DNA of 64,000 nucleotides from Desmodesmus armatus (taxonomy: Eukaryota; Chlorophyta; Chlorophyceae; Sphaeropleales; Scenedesmaceae). Within the stretch, counting starts at the first letter, position 1, and each line of letters begins with the position of its first letter. A model generated the notes under the pieces. That model did no database searches. It was given only the letters and a program-made list of their open reading frames with translations, and was not told the origin of the DNA. The translations under genes and the position numbers were made by a program. The stretch lies in assembly GCA_007449985.2 (NCBI GenBank), contig VIIQ02000846.1:90943-154942 (forward strand), written 5' to 3'. Below, piece after piece: positions 1 to 8,727 of the stretch.

Positions 1-2539
1 CACTCTGCCTCGTCAGCAGCTGCCGGTCTCAATGCGCAGTTTGTAAGTGCACACCAATTGGTTTTCAAGTGGAACAGCATCAGAGGTCAACCCCACCACC
101 GAGACGTTGTAGACAGCAGCCGGACCTGTACAAACTTGACAGTATGCAGGTCATGCAACGAGAAACTGCAAGACTCTGCAACCAGCTGCAGCAGACGCGC
201 CCTGCTGGGTGGTGCAGTGGGTTTGGCAGTAGCGGGGCAGTGGGCTCCCCAACCAGCACAAGCAGCACTAGTGCAGTTCCCCTGTGCAGAGCTACACAAC
301 ACGTACGTACTAATTCGGGCTGGAGAAAGCTACTCTGAGTCTCAAGACACCATCCTCACCAACCCTGCCTGGAAAACCAGCATGGCAGCAGGCCTGAGTG
401 AGCGAGGCAAGGTCCAGGCAAGTGCAGCACCCTCCAGGCACCTGTTCCCTGCATAGCCCTGCGGTATAATGGTGGCAGCCTGCACAGTCTTGCTTGCCAT
501 GCATAACTGAGCAGCAGAGAGTGTATGTGTCACACAAACATGCACTTCAGGCAGTGTCACCGCATTGGCAGGCTGACAGAGGCACTGGAAAAGATCAGAG
601 CATCACTTTGGTTCAGCAGTTGTGCAGACAACCCCCATACACTGCAAGCCAAGCAACCTGCAGAGTGTACTTGCACACAGGCAGCTCAATATCAGGCAGT
701 AGCGCACGCTGCGCCCCTGTGCCAGCTCACTTCTGTGATGTGCTGAGGACGCAATAGGTGTGATGCGATATATCCAGACTGTATGGTATGCTTGAGGCAT
801 GCGCTGTTACTACCAGTGTGGTTGCCTGTGGGCAGGTGGTGCGTCAGACAATCCCCAGCATGCAGACACTGGGCATCTGTGGCGAGGCGGGCTGCTGGCT
901 GTGGCCCAGCATCACTCAGAACTCCTACCAGACGGCTGAGATACTGGCAGGCGTGCTGGGCGTTGGCCGCAGCCGCATTGTGCCAGAGTGAGTGAAGACG
1001 CGGTGTGAGGGATGCAGTGTGGAGCTATGGACAGGAAACGTAGTAGTTGTCTCTGACTTTGCGGCAGCCCGAGGGGGGATACGGCATACATCCGGGGGGG
1101 GGGGTAGATATGGGAGGCCCACCAGAGGGCCCAAGGAGATATAGAAGATCAACCTAGGGCACTTCCCAATGACGGGTATATTGCCCAGCCTGCCAAAGGC
1201 CACAGGCACATGTGGCATGCCCACAGACCTCAGATGGGCAGACACATGCCTTGAGCAGCAATGCTGCATGGCGAGACAGTTTTTGTGGCGCATGCAGTGA
1301 CTGTCTATGTTGGCTGCTGCTGCCATGTCCATTCTTCACCCCTCTCCCCCAAGTTCCGCATCATGCGCGTACAGACAGGCATGTGACACAGGGGCTGGTG
1401 TGCTGTGATGACGCACGTCCTTGTCGAAACCCTGCTTGGTTGGGATGGCCCTAACACCTTGCGCATGTGCGCGTATGTTTACCTGCTTGCATGCAGGTAC
1501 TCATTCCTAGACGCTCGGGGCGTGGGTGCTTTGGAGGGGTTGCGGCTAGGCAGTGTGTACCAGCAGGTGTGGGATGGAGACCAAAAGGACTTCAACTGGC
1601 ACCCACCCAAGGGCTACGACGGCACACCGCCAGAGAGTGCCGCGGATGTGCTGACACGCATGCGGCAGCTACTGTCAGTGACAGAGACGCAATACACTGG
1701 GGAGGTAAGGTGTATGCTTTCTTGAACTGCATCATGCACTGCACCTCCAGCATGTGATGCTGTACCGACTGGTTGCACTGTGCTGTCGGCGCATGATGGC
1801 GGACCCTGCTGTTGCCGTGTTCTGCGTTTGGTGTTGTGTGCAGGACATTGTGATCATTACGCCTGATAGTGACACGCTGTCAATCCTGCAGGTGGGTCAG
1901 GGTGGGTACAGGGTGGGTACTGGATGGGTGGGTAAGTGGGTGGGTGCTGGATGGGTGGGTAAGTAGGTGGGTGCATCGAACAGCAGCATGTAAAGCTAGG
2001 GATGCCATGCGGCTGCAAGCAGGGTGTGGGCTGAGTCATGATTCACTGCTAGTGCCTCCCCATCCTGGCGGCCAATAAATGGCTGCATGTTGCATAAGGC
2101 TTACCGCGGGTGCTCACGGACCTATCTTAGGACTCATGCAACACTCTCCCCACCTTATTAGGGCGACTCCCGGCGACCTTGCCGCCTGCCAGAGTGCTTT
2201 CAAGGGTCGGATCTCCGCTACGAATGTTGCATAAGGCTTACCGCGGGTGCTCACGGACCTATCTTAGGACTCATGCAACACTGCACTGCTCGTTCTTGTC
2301 GTCTTCCACTGCTCCATCATGCTGTGATGCCTGCTGTTGCTGTGCTATGTTTCTTTTCTGCTGTGCTGCGTTGTGCTGTGCTGTGGGTGCCGCAGGCCGC
2401 TGTGCTGGGTCTTGACATCCGCCGCCACTCAGAGCTAGCTATGAGGCCAGGGGAAGTGCGGCCGCTGCTGCTCAGCCGGCAACAGCCTGACCTGCAGCCC
2501 AGGACAATTCCTTGCCCCAGGCCCCCTGCCTGTGTCTGA
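1..2539 (+). CDS. Thylakoid-lumen histidine-phosphatase-like (phosphoglycerate mutase fold) protein, 5' partial
   Basis: Exons 1-417, 836-987, 1497-1704, 1844-1891 and 2396-2539; all junctions keep phase. The frame is open back to base 1 with no ATG in frame, so the start lies upstream of the window or in an unseen exon. A Ser-rich stretch is followed by a twin-arginine lumenal signal (SRRALLGG, hydrophobic core, AQA cleavage site), which predicts chloroplast import and Tat export to the lumen. The mature part resembles plant phosphoglycerate-mutase-family proteins (for example WPSITQNSYQTAEIL, SFLDARGVGALEG, PDSDTLSILQA). The catalytic RHG motif reads RAG (LIRAGES), and the usual second His motif reads ITPDSD, so both catalytic histidines appear to be missing. 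Intron 1 seems to use a GC donor (CAG/GCAAGT). Family and location are fairly sure; enzymatic activity is doubtful. Confidence 0.75.
1892..1975 (+). repeat. GGTGGGTA-type minisatellite in intron 4
   Basis: A G-rich stretch made of imperfect repeats of GGGTGGGTA and GGATGGGTGGGTAAG begins directly at the donor site of intron 4 of the lumenal phosphatase-like gene. It reads as simple-sequence expansion inside the intron; no function can be assigned. Confidence 0.7.
2088..2280. mobile_element. 193-bp LTR-like miniature element (TRIM/SMART-like) with 5-bp target duplication
   Basis: Two identical 56-bp direct repeats (2088-2143 and 2225-2280) flank an 81-bp non-coding core. Each repeat begins TGTTGCAT and ends ATGCAACA, giving the TG...CA ends of LTRs with 8-bp inverted termini. 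The element is bordered on both sides by CTGCA (2083-2087 and 2281-2285), a 5-bp target-site duplication of the size made by LTR-retroelement integrases. It sits in intron 4 of the lumenal phosphatase-like gene. No coding capacity and no obvious tRNA primer-binding site were seen. A non-autonomous TRIM/SMART-type element fits best; a small DNA transposon with internal duplication is the alternative. Confidence 0.65.
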
Positions 2540-2832
2540 GGGCTGCAGTATGATGATGTTACAAGATGATGTGCTGCAGCAGCTGCCCCGCACACAGCAC
2601 GTGCAGTGCAGCAAAAGTCAGCCAGCCCTGTCAGCTGGTTGAATCCTGCTGCAGGAGGCAGCTGCTGCGAGCCTGGCCCCTCAGCTGTGGCGCAGTTGAA
2701 CTGACATGTCGTTTGTTGGCAGCTACGCTGCTGCAGCATCCGCAACAGCCGCTTTACTGAACTACCAGCCCAGTTTATCAGCTGCCCAAACCAGTGCCGG
2801 TACTGTTCTGGTTGCTTCTGAGCTGCCTGTCA

Positions 2833-2837
2833 TGTAA
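2833..2837 (+). terminator. TGTAA polyadenylation motif
   Basis: TGTAA, the usual green-algal poly(A) signal, lies about 295 nt after the stop codon of the lumenal phosphatase-like gene and upstream of the next promoter. Confidence 0.5.
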
Positions 2838-2953
2838 ACGATACCTCGTGTGTCACTTTTCAAGTGTTATCCGATAGAGAAGGTGCCCTCACACCGGAGG
2901 TCCCACTTTTTTGGTCCAGTGTGAGGGACCCAAACAGTGATCAGCGCGGCTGA

Positions 2954-2959
2954 TATAAA
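2954..2959 (+). promoter_or_regulatory. TATA box of the secreted His-rich protein gene
   Basis: TATAAA lies about 140 bp before the ATG at 3098, in a short intergenic stretch following the poly(A) motif of the preceding gene. Position and spacing fit a core promoter. No upstream elements were recognised. Confidence 0.5.
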
Positions 2960-3097
2960 CCAGCAGAAGGGGAGATGACATCACGACATCGTTCGCATTG
3001 CTTCTTCGCAATAAGTCAGCAGTAATCAAGCAAACCTGCCCTGCCAAGTTGCTCGGCCTGCTACAGCTGACAAGCTACCGCTACGATCATCGCAAGC

Positions 3098-4327
3098 ATG
3101 CAACTAGGAACCAGAATGCTCTCAGCTCTGGCGCTTATGATGTTATGCGCTGGTAAGCAGCCTTAGCACTCACAGCGTGTTGTTTGGCTCAACACTGTTC
3201 CTTTGAAGTCTGCTTGGTCTGCCACCTCGACCAGCGCAGCCTACATTTGACAGTCTGCTTCGATACCAACTAAAGGATCAACATCCCTTGTACTGCCTTG
3301 CCTGCCATCACCAGGTGCTGCCAGTGCCTCCCCAGCACGCCGCCTTCTAGGCAGCCAGCTGGGCTACATCCCCTCTGGCTGCCCCCTGACAGTCAGCGTT
3401 ATTGCTGAAGAGTCCCAGCCCTCCTGCTTCCAGGACGCCCCAGAAATCCGTGGCAGAGTCACCCTCTCAAACCCCTCGCAATACAACGTACCTATTGACA
3501 ACATCATCGTACAGGCTCGCAGCTCAGATGGCATGCAGTACAGCACTACAGCCTACTGCGACGGCGGCAGCTCCACGACAGTACCCTACAACCCAGCACT
3601 CTACACCTATGGCACCGCAACCTGCCGCTACCGCATCGTGCTGGACCGCCGGGTGTTTGGGAGCTACGGGCAGTCTGGCAACCGCAGGAGGCTGCAAGGC
3701 AGCGGCGCCGTTCAAGCCAACTTCTTCCCAGGTAGCAGCAGCGGCAGTGGCAGCAGTGGCAGTGGGTATGGTTACTTCCCTCCTCCCAGCAGCCGCCCAA
3801 TATGGACGGTGACTGCCATTGCCACCATTCGCTTCAGCAACGCCCAGTGCCTCAGCTCCCCCACAACTGTCAACACGGACTGCTGGTGGAACTGGCTCGT
3901 GTCCTGGCACCAGCAGCACCATCACAAGGGCTGGTGGTGGAGTGGCCGCAGGCTTATGGCTGCTGCTCCCTCCCAGGGACAGGCCCAACTCTCAGAGGTC
4001 TCAGACAACCTGCCAGCCAGGCAGTTGAGCGGTGAGCATGAGCCCAGGCACCACCACACCCACCACCACATGCACACACAGCATGACAGCAGCAGCAGCG
4101 GTGTGACCCGCTCTCTGCTGAATGTTGTTGGCAAGCACGTCGGAGGGTATTCCTTTGCGTTCTCAGGGCAGTTTAGGCCCCATGCTGGTGTATTCACCAC
4201 CACTGGCACCACCACGCATGTGCATGGGTTGCAAGATGCCGAGGGTGCTAGTGTGAGCAGCATTGACGATGCTGCCGACAGTGTGGATGCTGCAGAAGAC
4301 AGCATCAACAGCAAGGAAGGTGCATAA
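3098..4327 (+). CDS. Secreted His-rich protein of unknown function
   Basis: Two exons, 3098-3152 and 3315-4327, joined in phase through a 162-bp intron, give 355 aa. The first exon is almost exactly a signal peptide (basic start, then a hydrophobic run ending near LMMLCAG). The mature protein begins with an RRLL sequence, has a Cys-containing, probably beta-rich N-terminal half (CPLTVSVIAEE, CFQDAPEIRGRVTLSNPSQ, TYGTATCRYRIVLDRRVFG), a Gly/Ser linker (SSSGSGSSGSGYGYF), a Trp-rich block (DCWWNWLVSWHQQHHHKGWWW) and His clusters (HHHTHHHMHTQH). No transmembrane tail is seen. I do not recognise the family. A wall or extracellular-matrix protein, possibly metal-binding through the His clusters, is inference. 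The ATG at 3098 is chosen because it gives the signal peptide and correct splice phase. Confidence 0.65.
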
Positions 4328-4675
4328 GGGGCTCAGCATTGAGCACATCCTTGGTGGCACTATGCGGGGCTGCGCAGAATGCCATTCTACTGCAGTCACT
4401 ACAGTACCTGCGGCAGGTTGCTCTGTCACTAGGAAGCTACTAGTAGTTTACAAACCCTTGGTGCACACCGTCACATGACTGTGACCAGTGTGTGTTATGT
4501 AGTAGTGTTTTGTTGTGTTGCATCGGCAGTGTGTCACCAGTGAGGCCTTTACCTGATAGCACCTTGTGCCGAGATGCACCGTGCATCAACGTTGAACGTT
4601 GCTGACCCAGCAATGCATGCGCAACTGTTTTGGCCTTGTACATCACCAGTCATCTGCACTCAGCTTGACTGCTTG

Positions 4676-4680
4676 TGTAA
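4676..4680 (+). terminator. TGTAA polyadenylation motif
   Basis: TGTAA lies about 350 nt after the stop of the secreted His-rich gene. The remaining stretch up to 5477 shows no convincing exon. Confidence 0.4.
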
Positions 4681-5477
4681 TTTAGTGTGTACAGCTGGTT
4701 TTGAGCGAGTCAATAAAGTGCACCTGCGCTCCAGCACTGGTGGCACAATGGCAGCTGCAACACCTGCGCGCTGCCACTGCATTTGCAGTTGCATCTGTGA
4801 TGTTGCAACATGTAGTATGGCTGCTGCACAAGCAGCCTGCTTTTCTTTTCATATGCTGCTTTGTGTCACAATTGTGAGTTTGGCAAGGGACTGTGTGGGT
4901 AACCAGGAAGCTACTCTGGCAGATGTGCATGTGATGTGGACAGTGTGCATGCTCATGCTCTCATGCTACCACTCCAGAGCAGATTTGCTGGGGTAGTTAT
5001 TCCCTGGTGGATATTTTGCACTGCTGTATAGTCACTGCTTGCATGTGTGGCTCCCAAGGTTGACGTGTAAATCTTGCGCCAGCACCATGGACATGCACGT
5101 TGATTTTCAGTGAACAATCAGCATGTTGATGTCCCCTGTGTAGCCGCAGCTACACGCCAGCAAACGAACAACTCATGCTCACAAGCCTGTGATTATGACT
5201 TACATTTGAAGTCCCTCCATTGTGTATGGTGTAGCCTGACTTGGTACCAGTTGCCAAGTGGTTGTACATGTAACATTTGTCACACTTACCGCGCCGGTCT
5301 ACCCGAACCTCGCCTAAGGGCTTGACACAGGCATATTATCCAATATTTACAGTTCTGGATTCCAACTTGTCAGGCATCACTACAGGCTTGTTGGCATCAG
5401 CCAATAGAGCGGGAAACCAATTCGACGCAGACAGCGTCAAGCAGACCCACCTTTCGTCGCTTTCCCATGCACAGACG

Positions 5478-7040
5478 ATGTCTGAGGCAACTTGTAGGCC
5501 GCTGGACCAAACAGCGGCGATAGAACTCGCAACCAGCCAGCTCAACCAACTGAACAACCAGCTGAGTGAGTTGAGGGCTCGTTTCTTGTCACGAAAACAG
5601 TCCTCCATCACCCAAGATGCTGATATATACGACTTATCTGCGGCACAAGGCTCGCTCGGACAGTTACAACAGCAGCTGAGTGCCAGTCAGGAGCGGTGCC
5701 AGGTCTTAGGAAAGGCGCTTGCATCAGAAGTCCGTTCTCATGGGCTCACACAGGCGAGGGAGGAGCAGGCCACTGATGCTCTCCAGGCACAGCAGCAGGC
5801 CCTCAGCAGCACCCTGGCCAGCCTAGCTTGGGCAAGGCAGCAGCTCAGTAGCAGCCGTGCTAAGGCTGCATTCCTGCAGGGCGAGCTGAGTGCTGCTCAC
5901 AAGGCCAGTGCGAAACAGCAGTGCAGAGCCAAGTCAGCAGTGTCTGCCCTGCAGCAGGCCCTTGACAGCACGACCCTGCAGCTCCAGCAAGCAAGGGAAG
6001 GGGCAGGGCAGGCGCTGGTTGCTGCTGCTGCTCACAAGTTTGCAGCTGCCAGGGCACAGGCTGAGTGCACAGCCTTACAGCAGCAACTCGACCTGGTGTG
6101 TGAGCAGCGCCATGCCGCCTCTGCATCACATGCTGACTTGAGCAGCCAGCTGCAGCAGGTTTTGTCGGACAAAGCTGTGCTGCAGCAGTTGATGGCAGAG
6201 CTCAGCCAGAACCTTTGTGACCTCCAGGCCCACAAGACTGGCAGCAGCCCAGCTCCAACACCGATGTCAGCCCCAGCACTGACAGGGCAGCAGCCTCCTG
6301 ATGAATGCATGAGAGAGCAGCCGAGTTCAAGGCAGCTTGAGGGTGTGCTCACACACAAGCCTAAGCCTGATGAGGGGCATGCAGTTGACGAGGCTGACAT
6401 GGCAGTTTCAGACCAGGCAGTCAGGCACCTTCAGCTGCAGCAGCACCTCAGCATTGATATTTGCTTGCAGCATGATGATGCGTCGGACACGTTCCCAAAG
6501 CAGCAGCAGGCACAGAGTGCAGCTGCCGCCAACAATGCAGCAAGCAGTGCGCACGTCACCAGCAATGGAGCTGCTGGCAGCAGCATGCCGCACAATGCAG
6601 CAGCAGCAGATGCAGTTTTGCTGCCTTCCCCCCGTGCCCTCAGCATGAGCAGGGTCTGGGGCAGCGGGCTCAGCACAGACAGTGACCGTGGCAGCAATGA
6701 TGTCTTACAGCAGGGCTTTGAGTTTGAGGGCTGCAAGTGCACAGAGGGCAGCAATGGCAGTGCACACAGGCCCTGGGGCGTGGCTGGCGACAGCAGCTGC
6801 AGCTGTCCGAAGCAGCAGGGGGTTGGCCAGGGCCATGATGCTTCAGCAAATGTCACAATTGTGAGTGAGCTGTGTGATGACGCAGACAACAGCGGCAGCA
6901 GCAAGGCTGGCAGCAGGTCCAGGAAACTGCAGGGCAGCAGTGCAGGTGACTGGACACTTCAGGCACTGCTGCATGGCACAACAGGTGACCATGAAGCTCA
7001 TGAAATATCCTGGCTGGAGATCATCGCAGACATGTTTTGA
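5478..7040 (+). CDS. Coiled-coil, low-complexity protein, single exon
   Basis: An uninterrupted frame encodes 520 aa from the first in-frame ATG. Residues of about 10-260 are heptad-like and rich in Gln, Ala, Leu and Ser (repeated LQQQLSASQE, ALQQALDSTT and SSQLQQVLSD patterns), which predicts a long parallel coiled coil. Residues of about 265-500 are low-complexity Ser/Ala/Gln/Gly with scattered acidic patches, probably disordered. The C-terminus ends in a compact segment, EISWLEIIADMF. No catalytic domain is visible. The frame remains open upstream of 5478 without another ATG. A structural or scaffold role is inference. A TGTAA at 7805-7809 could end its transcript. The length of open frame and the heptad pattern favour a real gene. 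Confidence 0.6.
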   Translation: MSEATCRPLDQTAAIELATSQLNQLNNQLSELRARFLSRKQSSITQDADIYDLSAAQGSLGQLQQQLSASQERCQVLGKALASEVRSHGLTQAREEQATDALQAQQQALSSTLASLAWARQQLSSSRAKAAFLQGELSAAHKASAKQQCRAKSAVSALQQALDSTTLQLQQAREGAGQALVAAAAHKFAAARAQAECTALQQQLDLVCEQRHAASASHADLSSQLQQVLSDKAVLQQLMAELSQNLCDLQAHKTGSSPAPTPMSAPALTGQQPPDECMREQPSSRQLEGVLTHKPKPDEGHAVDEADMAVSDQAVRHLQLQQHLSIDICLQHDDASDTFPKQQQAQSAAAANNAASSAHVTSNGAAGSSMPHNAAAADAVLLPSPRALSMSRVWGSGLSTDSDRGSNDVLQQGFEFEGCKCTEGSNGSAHRPWGVAGDSSCSCPKQQGVGQGHDASANVTIVSELCDDADNSGSSKAGSRSRKLQGSSAGDWTLQALLHGTTGDHEAHEISWLEIIADMF

Positions 7041-8727
7041 TGGAGTGTACTATGTCTGCGACATACGTTGCCAGGAGGCAGCAGACGCAGAGTGTGGGCC
7101 TTGAGCCTGATGATGTTGTGAAGCAGCAGAGGTGTAGGTCGTCAGCAGCTGGCTATCGGATGGTGCAGATGCTGAGGTGCGGATGCTGAGGTGCAGGTCA
7201 TGTGCAGGGCGCATTTGCAGAGCTGCAAACGTACGCTGCCTGCCCCTGTTTTGCCATGAACATATTGCAACCAGTAGAAGCAGACCCATGCCGGGGCAGC
7301 TGTGCACATGTGCACCCAGCCAATCCCTAGGTGGGCAAGAACTTGTGCCCAACATCTGTCCGCCCAACAATATGGGAACATGGGGATGCTGACTGGATGT
7401 ATCTGTGAGCATCTGGGCCTGAGGCCTGGTGCTGTGTCCTGCTTAGTGGTGTGGCCTGCATGGACACTGTCTGATGGGTGGGACATTGAAAGTTGAAACA
7501 TGAGGCCAATTGCTGAATTGCGACTCCGGAAGGTTTGGAGCACTTCTTGCAGACAGACTCAGTCGACTGACCTGGACTGGGGACGTCCCCAGACCACCCT
7601 CTTGACGACAGCCTGATCAAGATCTGGTGGCGTCTGACCACAACGCTTCTCCCCTGCTCAACGACCTTGGCTGCTGCCGTGGCCACACCTGTGCATGCTC
7701 CGTGTGTCTTGTGTAGCTGCAACCAAGTGTGCGGGTTGCGGGACTTTGTGACTGTATATGGTGGTGGTGGAGGTGTGTTTGGTCGATTGCAGATCGTGTG
7801 GTGTTGTAAAGCTACGTGCTGAGCTGTTTGCAGCTTGGGTTTTTTCAGGTTGTGGTTCTTGGTCACATCTGCGCCCTCTACATGTACCTTCTCGAGAAGA
7901 ATGAGCTCATTGAATGTTTGGTGGCTGCTTCCCAGCAACACATGCTTGCATGGAGACATCGGGTGACAAGCTGCGCCACTGCAAATCTGTGTGACATTGT
8001 GAGAAAGACTACCATGGCTGCAAGCTTGTAGCTAAGCTGTGTGCCAAAATCGGCGTGTGCCAACGCGCCGCTGTGCAGCCAGGCAAATGCTTGTTGCCCA
8101 AGAGCCATGCCTGCCAATGCAAGTAGCCAGCACGCATCTTGCAGCGTGTGTGACAGCTGGGCTGTGCATGCAGGACATAAACGAATGCAGCACACTGTGG
8201 CAAATATAGCCACCAGAAACAAACAGGTACACATGAGCCTCTGCATCCAGCTGATTCACCAAAAACAACCGCAAAATCAACAACCCCTGCAGGCCAGATG
8301 CAGGTGTGCTGAAAGCGGTGCAACAAGACCACCCGGGCAGCGAGGAAGAAGCGAGTGTGCTTGCACGTCCCCTATAAAAACACGTTGGTGTATCGTACAC
8401 AGGCTTGTGAAGCGGCATGTTTGAGCAGCCAACCAATTGATGACTTCAAGTTGATTGGCCCCCCCCACTAGGCCTCATGCTGGGGACAGCCCCGCATGTC
8501 AAGCACTCACACCGACATCCTGCGACCTGACCCCACCATGTCAAGCATGATGGGCTTTTCCCAAGGGCGGGCAAGCTCTGGGAAACACATGTCGTGCACC
8601 TTTCTCGACCCTTCCTGTCCTGACGGCGCACATACAACAGCTCTCAGCACCCACACCCAGCCCAGCGGCGCCAACACCAATAACGACAAATGTTGCGACA
8701 AGGCAGAGGCGCCCTTGCATCTGATGC
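7041..8727. other. Intergenic stretch with no recognisable gene
   Basis: About 1.7 kb between the coiled-coil gene and the convergent carrier gene. It should contain both 3' UTRs; a TGTAA is at 7805-7809. A reverse-strand open frame at about 7327-7959 has no domain and no codon pattern I trust. Nothing else is seen. Confidence 0.5.

Noticed and set aside
2886..2927. Inverted repeat CCCTCACAC / GTGTGAGGG upstream of the His-rich gene, considered as a terminator or small transposon
   Set aside because: Only 9 bp arms with a 24-bp spacer and no target duplication; common by chance at this size.
7327..7959. A 210-codon minus-strand open frame between two genes
   Set aside because: No domain, no hydrophobic or periodic pattern, and poly-Pro derived from a GGT run; probably chance in a GC-rich 3' region.
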